Positions 53,439-63,624 of a stretch of 64,000 bases of DNA are shown piece after piece (the first letter of the stretch is position 1; each line of letters begins with the position of its first letter). The notes below the pieces were generated by a model. It saw only the letters and a list, made by a program, of their open reading frames with translations. It did no database searches and was not told where the DNA came from. The stretch comes from CAZSDP01 sp964605665 (GTDB taxonomy: Bacteria; Planctomycetota; UBA8108; UBA1146): the NCBI GenBank assembly GCA_964605665.1, contig CAZSDP010000005.1, forward strand, positions 89,683 to 153,682, written 5' to 3'. The position numbers were made by a program, and so were the translations under genes.

Positions 53439-56432
53439 ATGCTAGCGATCCGCGAGCTGGTACTTCTCTTGGTGGTGTTTGCAGAACCCGGTTTTCCCAC
53501 AGTGGGTTTGGACGGGCCGATCGTCGAAATCCCAGGGGCCCACGTGGCGACGAGCGTCGCTGAGCTGCGAGAAGAACTGAAGCCAGGGCGAGTGCTGGTC
53601 TGGCGCCATGGAGGGGCCTTTCCCCAAGAAGCGTGGCCGGTGATCGAACAGTTTCTCGCGGCTGGAGGGAGCCTCCTTCACCTCGGTGGCCCACTCTTCA
53701 CCCACCCGGTGGGAGGGGCGGCCCAGTCGAGGACGATCCGATCTGCGAGCGTGATCTACGGGAAAGAGCTTCGCTTGGTTCCCGGCGGATCGGTACCGGT
53801 CGGAGGGGGGAAGACGAAGTCGATCGGGTGGCTAGCTGCGGCGGAACCGTCTCAGACTCTCCCTGAAGGCTCAGAGGTTTCACTCTTAGAGCCTCGATTC
53901 AGCGACGATCGTGTTTTTCCACGCGAAGACGGTTCTCCCGGCTCTCGAGATGCCGTCTTGAGAGCGCTGACGCGGGTGCACCTTGCCGACGATGATCCCG
54001 AATTTCCAGCGGCGACCACGAGCTTGGTGATCGACCGTTTGCGCGGCCGATTCTCCGGGGGGCGCTGGACATTACGGCTCTTGTCGACTCCTCCTTCGAA
54101 CGAAGAACTTCAGCGACTGTGCACGGTCGCGGTCGGTTCACCCTTCGAAGTGCGCCTCTTCCCGAGGCGTGCGGTTTTTCGTCCCGGGGAGACGGTCTCA
54201 GTCGCGATTCAAATCGAGCGACCAGGGGCGATCGCTGAGGAGCAAGTCAGTGACGTCGATCTTGAGTTGATCTCCCCAAATGGAAAAATCGCTCCACTTC
54301 CTGCGGTGACTTTGGGATCTGCTTCCGATGCGCGTCAGTCGATTTCGGTCGCTGCCTCCCAGGGGGGGCTCTATCGAGTTCGCGCTCTTCTACCGATCGG
54401 TCGAGATCGAGAAGTGGTGGCAGAGGCGGGATTTTGGGTCGCGGATGACATCGCCCGCACGCGCGGTGAGCCGATCGAGATCGTCGGAGATCTGATCGTT
54501 CGGGGTGACCGGCCTGAGGTTGGCCTCGGAACAACGGTGATGTCTCGATCGGTTCACCGGGACTTCCTCTTCGAGCCGAACTCAGCGGAGTGGGATGACA
54601 CCTTCAAAGAGCTTTCGCAGCTCGGAGTGCGGTGGGTGCGCACCGGAGTTTGGAGTGGTTGGGAACGCATCGTATCGACCGATGGAACCACTTCCGACTC
54701 TTGGATGCGGGCGTTGGAAGCCTATCTCCTGACCGCCGCGCGTTATGACATCGGGGTGATCTTCACGTTCTTTTCCTTCGTCCCACACCACTTTGGCGGG
54801 AACAGTCCCTATTTCGACCCGGTGTCTCTCGCCGGCCAAGAGTCATGGATCAGAGCGGTCACTGCCCACTTCCGTGAAACGCCCGGGGTGATCTGGGATC
54901 TGATCAATGAGCCATCTTTCGCAAATCCAGAGCGGCTCTGGTTCTGTCGCCCAAATGGAGACGAAGCAGAAGAAGCGGAGTTTCTCGCTTGGCTCGAATC
55001 GACCTTCGATTCCCCGGGTGATCGAGATTGGCAAGATGTGGTCAGGGAGCGTTGGCGATTGAAGCCAGAAGAGCCGATCGGTTTGCCGACTGAGGCTGAC
55101 TTTGCCGATCGCATCGTGTTTCAAGAACACCGCCCATACCGAGCTCGCGATTATTTGCGGTTTGCCGCCGATGCCTTTCAAGACTGGTCGTTTCGGATGC
55201 GGCGAGTGATCCGAGAGTCTGGTTCGATGGTTCCGATCACGGTCGGACAAGATGAAGGAGGCCTCAACGACCGTCCGACTCCCCTTCTCCATCAGGACGC
55301 GGTGGACCTGACGTCGATTCACACTTGGTGGTACAACGATGCGCAGCTGTGGGATGTTGTGATGGCCAGAGTCCCCGGTAAACCTTGTTGGGTGACCGAG
55401 ACTCTCCTGATGCGGCGCGAGGATCTCTCAGGAGCGATCTTTCGAAGTCCCGAGCATCGCAGTGAACTTTTTGCGCAGAAGCTGCTCTTACCCTTTGTTG
55501 CTGGAGCGACCCAAGTCATCACCTGGGCCTATGATGTAAATCCGTACATGGATTCCGATAACGAGATTTCGATCGGGTTGCGGCGCGTCGATGGTTCCTA
55601 CACCCCTGAGCACAGAGTCTTTCGCACGCTTTCTCGAGCGGTGAGTGAGCGACAGAGAGAGTTCCGGAGTCCGCCAGCACCCGATGTCACCTTGATCTTT
55701 CCAAGTCACGACCATCGGTCTCCACGTGACCTTCAGCGTAGCGGAACTCAGAGATTGATCGATCTCCTCTTCTCTCGCGGATTCACAGTTCGAGTGATCC
55801 CGGAAGAGAGAGTTCCCCTCGATCTCAACGATGATTCACGGCTGATCTTGCCCAGTTGCCGAGGAATTTCTGAAGCGGCATGGGTCGGATTGTTGAATCA
55901 CCTGAAAACGGAGCCAGCCGTCTTGCTGACGAGTGGGTTCTTCGAACAGGATGATGTTGGTCATCGAGCTTCACGTTGGGATGGCAAACCGATCGCATTG
56001 CCAAAATTCGATCTCTGGGGGAGCCAACCCCAGGAAGTCTCTTTCTCCCTCACAGTGCGGGAGTCCGCCTACGCCACCGACCGACGTCGAATTGAGTCGA
56101 GACAAGTCGGAGAGGGGACCGCATGGCACCACCCTCTTCCCGTCGATTTCGCCACAACCGGGTCACTCGCCCAAAGTTACTATGGGGAGATTCTCGGGGG
56201 CGTTGAAACGTCTCCGAATGCTCGGGTGTGGGAATGGCCTGGAGGCCCGAAGGGGAGTCGGATTGTCCTCAATGAGACCTTAACCTGGGGAGAAATCGCG
56301 GTGGCGGAAGGAATCGTGCGGATCGCACCAGGCGCTTGTGGCATCCTCTGGAAGAGCCACTCGGGCGAGCTACAGATCACATCCCCCGGGGCAGAAATTT
56401 TGCTCCTGCAGACCTCGGAAGAGAAACGATGA
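53439..56432 (+). CDS. secreted GH5-like (clan A) glycoside hydrolase
   Basis: This protein has 997 residues from the ATG at 53439, which has AAGGAG six bases upstream. The start ELVLLLVVFAEPGFPTVG may be a weak signal peptide. The N-terminal about 350 residues include a glutamine-amidotransferase-like fold (FLAAGGSLLHLGGPLF). The TIM barrel (about 375-740) has acid/base WDLINEPS (Glu491) and nucleophile PCWVTETLL (Glu654), with HTWWYNDAQ between. A further Rossmann-like and beta domain follows, the layout of large beta-galactosidase/mannosidase-like enzymes. The substrate is not determinable. Its stop overlaps the start of the alpha-mannosidase gene (ATGA). Confidence 0.82.
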   Translation: MLAIRELVLLLVVFAEPGFPTVGLDGPIVEIPGAHVATSVAELREELKPGRVLVWRHGGAFPQEAWPVIEQFLAAGGSLLHLGGPLFTHPVGGAAQSRTIRSASVIYGKELRLVPGGSVPVGGGKTKSIGWLAAAEPSQTLPEGSEVSLLEPRFSDDRVFPREDGSPGSRDAVLRALTRVHLADDDPEFPAATTSLVIDRLRGRFSGGRWTLRLLSTPPSNEELQRLCTVAVGSPFEVRLFPRRAVFRPGETVSVAIQIERPGAIAEEQVSDVDLELISPNGKIAPLPAVTLGSASDARQSISVAASQGGLYRVRALLPIGRDREVVAEAGFWVADDIARTRGEPIEIVGDLIVRGDRPEVGLGTTVMSRSVHRDFLFEPNSAEWDDTFKELSQLGVRWVRTGVWSGWERIVSTDGTTSDSWMRALEAYLLTAARYDIGVIFTFFSFVPHHFGGNSPYFDPVSLAGQESWIRAVTAHFRETPGVIWDLINEPSFANPERLWFCRPNGDEAEEAEFLAWLESTFDSPGDRDWQDVVRERWRLKPEEPIGLPTEADFADRIVFQEHRPYRARDYLRFAADAFQDWSFRMRRVIRESGSMVPITVGQDEGGLNDRPTPLLHQDAVDLTSIHTWWYNDAQLWDVVMARVPGKPCWVTETLLMRREDLSGAIFRSPEHRSELFAQKLLLPFVAGATQVITWAYDVNPYMDSDNEISIGLRRVDGSYTPEHRVFRTLSRAVSERQREFRSPPAPDVTLIFPSHDHRSPRDLQRSGTQRLIDLLFSRGFTVRVIPEERVPLDLNDDSRLILPSCRGISEAAWVGLLNHLKTEPAVLLTSGFFEQDDVGHRASRWDGKPIALPKFDLWGSQPQEVSFSLTVRESAYATDRRRIESRQVGEGTAWHHPLPVDFATTGSLAQSYYGEILGGVETSPNARVWEWPGGPKGSRIVLNETLTWGEIAVAEGIVRIAPGACGILWKSHSGELQITSPGAEILLLQTSEEKR

Positions 56433-59400
56433 AGCTTGTTGAAGCAAACTCGGTGTCAATTCTGAACATCACGACTGCAACGTTCCGTCGCGTGATCCAG
56501 TTCGCCTGTCTGAGTGGATGCGTTTTGCTCTGTCTGCAAAGTTATGGTGATGACGGCGATTCTCCTCCCTTCCCATTCAGCGTGGCGTCGACAGAGATGA
56601 TCCGACGTGCGGATCCCCAACCATTGGGAGAGATTCGCGTGACGATCGACCGTGGATTACGCAAAGAGTCGACGGTGAGCGTCAGAGGAGCTGACGGAGT
56701 CGAACAGGCCCAGGCGACAGTCGCCGAAGGATCGATGGGAACCATTGTTCGGCTACCCATTCCGCTCCCCACTCCCGGATCAACACTGACTTTTGACGTG
56801 ATTCTCCATGAAGGTGATGAGGCGCATTTTCGTCAGATCGAGGTCCCTGCTCCCGATCCCGATTGGGTGATGTACTTCATCCCCGGTTTTCACTACGACC
56901 CCGTCTGGTGGAACACTCAAGAACACTACACCGAGACCGGTCACTACATGGACGCACATGTTGGTCCTGGGCTCGAGTTGGTTGGCGAGTACCTCGATAC
57001 GCTTGCTCGTGATCCCGATCACCACGTGTCGTTTCATCAGTTGCCCTATTTGAAGAGCTTCTTAGAGGCGCGACCGTGGCGACGGAAAGAGTTGTTGGAG
57101 CAGGTGGCGGCGGGAAGCGTGGGCGTGGTTGGAGGGACGTACAATGAACTCTCCACGACTTTGGTCGGTTCGGAGGCGGTCGTTCGAAATGCCGCATATG
57201 GAACACTGTGGCAGCGGGAGGTCTTTGGAGATAGTGGTTCGACCTTCTGGCAGTGCGATGTCTTCGGGCACGATCCGAGCTTCCCTTCGTTGATGGCGCA
57301 GAGTGGCCACCGCGGAGGGGTCTTTGGCAGAGGTCCATTCCACCAATGGGGAACCGATCGTGACCGCGTGAATTTTCCGAGTGAGTTCTATTGGGCTTCA
57401 CCGGATGGCGATTCGATTTTGACCCACTATCTGACGGGCCACTACGGATATGCGTACGCGAAGTTTGCGAGCGGTTCGAACCGAGCCTCCGATGATCGAC
57501 AACAAACTCGTTCGCTCGTCGCTTCGATGTTTGAAGATCTCAAGCAACCCGCGGCAACACATCATGTTCTGCTCCCGATGCACATGGATTTTATTCGTCC
57601 CTTGGAGAATCTGGGGGACATCGTTCGAGATTGGAATGAGACCTATATCGCTCCTCGAGCGGTCATCGATACATCGGCGGGTTTCTTTGCTGCGGTAGAA
57701 GCAGAGGTTGCAGAGAAGAAAATCGTGCTGCCGGTGATCACTCGTGACATGAATCCGATCTACACCGGTTGTGGAGTCTCCTTTTCCGATTTGAAGATTG
57801 CGGAACGTGAGGTGGAAACGACACTGCGAGAAGCAGAACTCTATGCGACGATCGCGGCCATCGAAGGAGCGGAGTTCCCTGACCGAGCGATCGATCGAGC
57901 TTGGCGACAACTCCTCTTCAACGCCCACCATGATGGGGTCACGGGGTCGATGTCGGATCAGGTGTACATCGACCTGTTGTGGGCCTACCGCGATGCGCTT
58001 TCCATTGCGAAACAGGTGCGCTTCGCAGCACTTTGCTATCTGTCAGCGAAAGTGGCTGGTGATTCGCCACTCATCTGGAATCCGGTGGCACACTCTCGCG
58101 AGGGAGTTTGGACTGCCTTCGGACTGCAAGATGATCGACGCTCCCTCTATCGGGCCGAGCTACCACCTCTCGGAGTGCGTCGCCTACAATCTGAAGCGAG
58201 CATCACGGAGAACAAGAGCCGAGGAAATCGCCCAGTTTTGGTCAATGAACATCTGCGGTTGGAGTTCGATCTGCAACAGGGTGGGGCGATCGTCAGCATG
58301 ATCGACCGAAGAAGTGGACAAGAGCTTCTTTCGGGACCTGCAAACGATGTCGTCCTCTGCGAAGAATACTCCGTGCTCCCGGGACACGGTGAGGGCCCTT
58401 GGCATCTCTCCCCGACCGGGGAGCGCCGCTCCGGTACCGGGGTTGTGGCGAGATTGCTTCGGGACGCGACTCGGCCGTATCAGATCGAAATCGAAGCTCG
58501 CTATCCGGAGTTCACGAAACGTCAGACGGTCGAGCTTCTCCCCGGCAGCCGAAGAGTCAATTGCGAGACAACGATCACCCGCTGGCAGGGTCGCAATCAG
58601 TTGTTGCGCGTCGAGTTTCCGTTCCGATTTCCTGGTGCACATCCCGTTTATCAAACGGCGGCTGCAGTCATCGGGCGACCGTTTGCGCGCGATGTCGACA
58701 CCGCCGTCGATCCCTGGACACTCGATCAGACCTGCGCCCAGTGGTTTGGATTGGGGCGGGTGGCAGCGATCGAGATCGTTCCGGCGGATGGACCGCCGCT
58801 GCGCCGAGCACTCGGAGTTGGAGAGATCATCGTCGGTGATGACGTGATGCCTGAGCGACTGGAGCAGGCGAATGAGCTCGCACTTCAACTTGTCGAGCAG
58901 GGAGTGACGACGACGGTGACGAGGGCGGGTTCGAGGCGATACGGAAATCTCGATGACGACTCCAATCTTCCCGATTTCCGTTTGTATCTCGGCGAGGCAG
59001 ATGAGATCGATTTCGTGGCCCAGCTCGACTCCGTACCTCGCCCTCTCGGACTCGATCCCTTGACCGGGATTCGTTACTTCGAACCTGGTTCCTTGACCGC
59101 CACAGACGCTTCGAGCTTCGATCTTCCGACCTTGGTGGTTCGCCCTCGCGTGGAGACGCTGAGGCAATTGTCCTCATCGCTTCAGAGAGAGTCTTCGATT
59201 GTGATTCCATCGGAAGCAGCGTCGCTCTCACAGTCTCCTCATCTGGAAGATCGAGGCGTTGCAGTCATCAACGAGGGAGCGATCTCGGGTCGAGTTGAGG
59301 CAGACGGTCGGTTGTCTCTCAACCTCCTTCGAAGCTGTACCGGTTGGCCCTCCGGAATTTGGATCGATCCCCCCGATCGGAGCCATCCCGACGGAACCCC

Positions 59401-61486
59401 CCTGGGGGCGATGCATGGTTCACACCGGTTCCGCTATTCGATCTTGCCCCATCGTGGCACTTATCGAGAGGCGGAGATTTCTAAAGAAGCTCAAGAGGTT
59501 CAGCACCCGCCGATTCGACAGTTCTACCGACAAGGCGATGGATCGATCCCCGACGGCAAGAGCTGGTTTTCGGTGGAGCCTCCGACGGTGCAACTCACCG
59601 CGTTCAAGCCCGCAGGTTTTGACTTAGCTCGTTGGAGTGAAGGGGAGAGTCCGCGGCGAGTGAACCGAGTCGTCGCACGCCTATGGAATGGGAGCGGTCA
59701 TGCGGTTCGTGCCCGCTGCCGACCCGGCTTCAAGATCATCGGTGCGACGCAGACCGACCTTCTCGAAGGTGGTGGTCGGTTGCTGACGATCAACGCAGAC
59801 GGTGTCGTGGATGTTGAATTAGATTCCCATGAACTGACGACGATCGTTTTCGACTTGGAGCCAGTAATGGGAGAAGATGGGAAGCCTGAAGCTCCAGTAC
59901 CTCTCGATATCGAGGGAGAAGAGACGATTCCGAGTGCTTATTGGCTCGAGAATCGTGGGGAGGGAGTCGACGGAAACGGAGTTTGTGCCCTCGCACTTCG
60001 AGACCGCGATCTCGTCGTCGATGCTGGAGGCTCTGAAACAGTGCTCCATGTGGTCAATAACCACCGATTCCGTTCGATAACGGTTCCCGTCACCGTGCGA
60101 GCGCCGGCGGCTCTTCAGGTGATTCTAGACCCTCCCCTGGTCACCATCGCTCCGGGAGAGAGTGCCCCGATCGAAGTGAGAGTGGTTCCCAGGACGGAAT
60201 GGCGGGGACGATCGGCCGTTGAATTTGCGACACAACAGGGGGACTCTGCGGTCACCGCGACTCTTTGGGTCAGAGATTCGGAAACTCCCATCGACGAGCC
60301 GGTTGTCGATCTCGAGATTGGTGAGCGTCTCGTTTTGCCGCGAGGAAAGGTACGAGCAACCCTCAGAAACAGAACCGATGGTCCACTTCGCGGAGTCCTT
60401 GCTTGGCTGTCTCCGCAGCCAGCTTGGAATGCTCTGACCGACTGGCGTCGATCGATTGAGCTTCCACCGGGAGGTGAAGTGGAGATCGAGAGCTCCTTGG
60501 CTTCTCCGATCGACAGTTACGTGATCCCTCGATTTACCACCGGTGGTGAAATCGTCTATGGGGAGAGCATTGCGCTCTTAGAGATGACTCAGCAGGTACT
60601 CCTCGCATTTGACGTCGATCGGGTCAGAGTTACGGAGAGTGGTTTGGGGGTGACGACGATCACCGCTATGGCGCGAAGATCTTTGGATGCATCGAGTGAG
60701 ATCACGCTGACCGGCCCCGAGGGATGGCGTATCGAAGAACTCGCCCGAGAGTTCTTCCCGGCGACCTCCGAGGATCCTGTGCAGAGATTGGTCGTCACCT
60801 ACGCGGTCGGGGTTGTTGGGGAGGGGGCGGGAGGTCCTCTCATCGCTGTTGGACCTGCACGATCTCGGGCGGTGGTCGATACGACCATCGCGCCGATTCA
60901 AGAGAGCCGTCGTCCAGACTCACTCCCCGTCATCGACGGAGATCTGTCAGAGTGGGAGGAGAGCGAGTTCACGACCGTCTCAGATGAGCTCGGGTCGGTG
61001 CGAACTGCGGTTCGATTTGACGGAGGAGGATTGACCTTCGCTTTCGAAGTTCAAGACGAGGTCTTCCGACAAACACACACCGCCGCGACGATTTGGGAAG
61101 GGGACTCGGTTCAGATCGCCTTGACCGCCGCGCCCGGGACGGAGATCGGATATTCCAGTTCCGACTTGGAATTTGGAAGTGCCCTCACGAGTGCGGGCCC
61201 TCTCGTCTGGTGCTGGTACGCCGGACCGGAGGGACAGACTGGAGTTGTGACCGAGGCGGACGTGGCGATCTCTCGCGACGAGAAAAGCATCCGCTACGAG
61301 TTTCGAATTCCGCGAACTCGATTACCGGGGATCAATTTAGAGCCAGGAGCGAGACTGGGCTTCTCCTATATCGCCAATGACGATGACGGCGAAGGATATC
61401 GTGGGGCGACAGAGTGGACCGCAGGGATGACCGGAACGAAAGATTCCTCCCAGTTTGGGGAGTTACATCTCATCACGAACGAGTGA
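56429..61486 (+). CDS. secreted GH38 alpha-mannosidase with C-terminal CBM9-like domain
   Basis: This 1685-residue exported enzyme removes alpha-linked mannose. GH38 catalytic features are the Zn site GFHYDPVWW (His155, Asp157), the nucleophile FWQCDVFGHDPSFPS (Asp277), and FNAHHDGVTGS (His500/His501). The mid and beta-sandwich domains follow (YSVLPGHGEGPWHL; RYSILPHRGTY). Beta-sandwich linkers of about 300 residues lead to a CBM9-like domain (about 1500-1685: PVIDGDLSEWEESEF, WEGDSVQIALTA, RFRIPRTRL-type RYEFRIPRTRL). The leader (RRVIQFACLSGCVLLCLQSYG) directs export. It is much longer than typical GH38 enzymes because of the C-terminal addition. Translation is coupled to the GH5-like gene. 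Confidence 0.92.
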   Translation: MKLVEANSVSILNITTATFRRVIQFACLSGCVLLCLQSYGDDGDSPPFPFSVASTEMIRRADPQPLGEIRVTIDRGLRKESTVSVRGADGVEQAQATVAEGSMGTIVRLPIPLPTPGSTLTFDVILHEGDEAHFRQIEVPAPDPDWVMYFIPGFHYDPVWWNTQEHYTETGHYMDAHVGPGLELVGEYLDTLARDPDHHVSFHQLPYLKSFLEARPWRRKELLEQVAAGSVGVVGGTYNELSTTLVGSEAVVRNAAYGTLWQREVFGDSGSTFWQCDVFGHDPSFPSLMAQSGHRGGVFGRGPFHQWGTDRDRVNFPSEFYWASPDGDSILTHYLTGHYGYAYAKFASGSNRASDDRQQTRSLVASMFEDLKQPAATHHVLLPMHMDFIRPLENLGDIVRDWNETYIAPRAVIDTSAGFFAAVEAEVAEKKIVLPVITRDMNPIYTGCGVSFSDLKIAEREVETTLREAELYATIAAIEGAEFPDRAIDRAWRQLLFNAHHDGVTGSMSDQVYIDLLWAYRDALSIAKQVRFAALCYLSAKVAGDSPLIWNPVAHSREGVWTAFGLQDDRRSLYRAELPPLGVRRLQSEASITENKSRGNRPVLVNEHLRLEFDLQQGGAIVSMIDRRSGQELLSGPANDVVLCEEYSVLPGHGEGPWHLSPTGERRSGTGVVARLLRDATRPYQIEIEARYPEFTKRQTVELLPGSRRVNCETTITRWQGRNQLLRVEFPFRFPGAHPVYQTAAAVIGRPFARDVDTAVDPWTLDQTCAQWFGLGRVAAIEIVPADGPPLRRALGVGEIIVGDDVMPERLEQANELALQLVEQGVTTTVTRAGSRRYGNLDDDSNLPDFRLYLGEADEIDFVAQLDSVPRPLGLDPLTGIRYFEPGSLTATDASSFDLPTLVVRPRVETLRQLSSSLQRESSIVIPSEAASLSQSPHLEDRGVAVINEGAISGRVEADGRLSLNLLRSCTGWPSGIWIDPPDRSHPDGTPLGAMHGSHRFRYSILPHRGTYREAEISKEAQEVQHPPIRQFYRQGDGSIPDGKSWFSVEPPTVQLTAFKPAGFDLARWSEGESPRRVNRVVARLWNGSGHAVRARCRPGFKIIGATQTDLLEGGGRLLTINADGVVDVELDSHELTTIVFDLEPVMGEDGKPEAPVPLDIEGEETIPSAYWLENRGEGVDGNGVCALALRDRDLVVDAGGSETVLHVVNNHRFRSITVPVTVRAPAALQVILDPPLVTIAPGESAPIEVRVVPRTEWRGRSAVEFATQQGDSAVTATLWVRDSETPIDEPVVDLEIGERLVLPRGKVRATLRNRTDGPLRGVLAWLSPQPAWNALTDWRRSIELPPGGEVEIESSLASPIDSYVIPRFTTGGEIVYGESIALLEMTQQVLLAFDVDRVRVTESGLGVTTITAMARRSLDASSEITLTGPEGWRIEELAREFFPATSEDPVQRLVVTYAVGVVGEGAGGPLIAVGPARSRAVVDTTIAPIQESRRPDSLPVIDGDLSEWEESEFTTVSDELGSVRTAVRFDGGGLTFAFEVQDEVFRQTHTAATIWEGDSVQIALTAAPGTEIGYSSSDLEFGSALTSAGPLVWCWYAGPEGQTGVVTEADVAISRDEKSIRYEFRIPRTRLPGINLEPGARLGFSYIANDDDGEGYRGATEWTAGMTGTKDSSQFGELHLITNE

Positions 61487-61545
61487 GCAATCCGATTTTG
61501 AGTTCAGACTTCGTCGCTTCGAGGAGAGGCGTCGCACTGCAACAA

Positions 61546-63402
61546 CTATTGGCTGAGGGGCCAGAAGTAGGGAATCAAGATCCCTCCGATCGTCCACACG
61601 ATGAGGACCAAAGGTAGCCCAGCCCTGAAGAAGTCACTGAAGCGATAAGCCCCTGCGCCGTAGACCAGAGTGTTGGTCTGGTATCCGATCGGGGTCAAGA
61701 AACTGCAACTCGCTCCATAGGCGACCGCGAAGATGAAGGGGTAGGGCGATGCAGGGGCCCCATCGATCTCCAACGACTTCGCTAAGCTCAAGGCCACAGG
61801 AACCATCAGCGCTGCGACGGCGGTGTTCGAGACCGCTTCGGTAAGCAGAGCAGAGAGAATCAAGATGGCGATGACGAGGCCATGGGGACCGAGGAACTCG
61901 AATGTTGAGACCATGTTGATGGCAATCCAGTCGGCAGCCCCGGTTTGGTGGAGCGCGGAGCCCAAGGCCAGCATGCCAGCGATCAAGACCAATACGCGCC
62001 AGTGGATCGCTTCGTAGACCTTTCCCGCCGGTAGGCAACCGGTCAAGATCATCGCAGCAGCTCCCAGCAGCGCGACGATTGCCAAGGGGAAAGTCTCGAG
62101 TTGCAGGGCGAGCATCCCGACAACCCCGATCAAGATAGTGAGCGCGATGGGGGCTTTCGTGCGACGGACCGTCACGTCTTCGATTCCGCTCAGCAGAACC
62201 AGCCCTTCTTCCGCACCGATTCGCTCCAGTCCATCCGGAGTTCCCTGCACCAACAGCACATCTCCGACCCTCAGAGGATGTTCAGAGAGCTTCTGCCTCA
62301 AGTGCATCCCATGGCGCAAGATTGCCAGGACTTGTACGCCGAATCTCCTCCGAAGCTGAACCTCGCCGAGTTTTTGGCCAGCGTAGTGGCTTTCCGACTG
62401 GATCAGGACCTCCGCGAGTTCTGTTTCTCTTTCTGCCAGGCTCCCATGTTTTTCGGCGAGGATATCCGCCAAAGTTGCGAGCCCCTGTTCTTGTTGAATC
62501 GACATCAGGTGTTCCACCGTACCTGCGATGACCAGCGCATCGCCTTCCTGTAGCACGGTATCGGTGAAGGGTGGCCAAAGAATTTCCTCCCCACGGATCA
62601 CCTGAAGGATTCGGATATCGTTCGTGTCGGCGAGGGGAGTTTCGCTGAATTTCTTCCCGTCGAGTGCTCCACCAGCTTCGACTTCCAGTTCGGTGGCGTA
62701 CTCTCGTAATCCAGTGCCACTCTGGGCGGTCAAAGTGGTGATCGTCTGTCGTTCTGGGATCATCTTTCGGGCGAAGAAGATGAGGTAGATCATCCCGGCG
62801 GCGGAGAGAATGGCACCGAGAGCGGTGAACTCGAACATCCGAAGTTCCCGGAGCCCCTCTTCCTGGGCGACGATCGTCGCGACGAGGAGGTTTGTCGAAG
62901 TTCCGATCAAGGAGCAAGTTCCGCCGAGGATTGCCGCATAGGAGAGAGGGATCAGTACATGAGAGGGGTTGATGCCGATCTTCCTGGAGATCCCGAGGAC
63001 GACGGGGATGAACATTGCGACGACTGGAGTGTTGTTCAAGAATGCCGAACTGACGAGCACGATCCCGAGAGTGAGCACCATGAAGCGAGATTCCCGACCT
63101 TGACTCATCGTCTCGAGTCGATTGGCCAGGACGCCGAGCGCTCCGGTGCGGAGGAGTCCCTCACTCACGATGAAGAGCGCGCCGACGCCGATCACTGCGG
63201 GATGGCTAAAGCCAGAGAGGGCTCCTTCGGGATCGAGAATTCCCGATACGGTGAGGACCAAGATCACCAAGACGGCGATGAGATCGACGGAGAGCCATTC
63301 GGTGACAAAGAGGATCAATGCCCCCAGGAGCAACAACAGTACGGAGAGGATCTCACCATTGAACGGTGGAGGTTCCAGGGCCGCGAGGATGGTCATGATC
63401 AT
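61546..63402 (-). CDS. SLC13/DASS-type permease with two RCK_C (TrkA-C) domains
   Basis: This 618-residue inner-membrane transporter is of the SLC13 group, which imports anions such as dicarboxylates or sulfate. Helices cover about 10-200 and 400-610. Between them lie two RCK_C domains (TDTVLQEGDALVIAGTVEHL; LSEHPLRVGDVLLVQGTPDGL), the usual cytoplasmic regulatory insert. Signature loops are LLSSAFLNNTPVVAMFIPVV and LGGTCSLIGTSTNLLVATIV, and LTEAVSNTAVAALMVPVAL. GGGGAGG eight bases before the ATG at 63402 decides the start; an upstream GTG adds 16 residues. The substrate is unknown. Confidence 0.93.
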   Translation of the reverse strand: MIMTILAALEPPPFNGEILSVLLLLLGALILFVTEWLSVDLIAVLVILVLTVSGILDPEGALSGFSHPAVIGVGALFIVSEGLLRTGALGVLANRLETMSQGRESRFMVLTLGIVLVSSAFLNNTPVVAMFIPVVLGISRKIGINPSHVLIPLSYAAILGGTCSLIGTSTNLLVATIVAQEEGLRELRMFEFTALGAILSAAGMIYLIFFARKMIPERQTITTLTAQSGTGLREYATELEVEAGGALDGKKFSETPLADTNDIRILQVIRGEEILWPPFTDTVLQEGDALVIAGTVEHLMSIQQEQGLATLADILAEKHGSLAERETELAEVLIQSESHYAGQKLGEVQLRRRFGVQVLAILRHGMHLRQKLSEHPLRVGDVLLVQGTPDGLERIGAEEGLVLLSGIEDVTVRRTKAPIALTILIGVVGMLALQLETFPLAIVALLGAAAMILTGCLPAGKVYEAIHWRVLVLIAGMLALGSALHQTGAADWIAINMVSTFEFLGPHGLVIAILILSALLTEAVSNTAVAALMVPVALSLAKSLEIDGAPASPYPFIFAVAYGASCSFLTPIGYQTNTLVYGAGAYRFSDFFRAGLPLVLIVWTIGGILIPYFWPLSQ

Positions 63403-63624
63403 CGCGGATTCCTCCCCATCGACAACGTCGACACCATCGCCTCTGCTCACTAGAGTGGCACGGGTGACGGAAGTGGCACCGGCGACACTCCAGTCGGCGA
63501 CTCAGGTCTCGAGGATAGACGGGAGTGTCGAAGCACACCAGAGCATCCGGGAGAAGAGCATCGGCAGCCTGAGAGTTCTGAGCCGGTTTCTTCCACCTCA
63601 GGGACTGTTGGAGAGGAATGGGGA

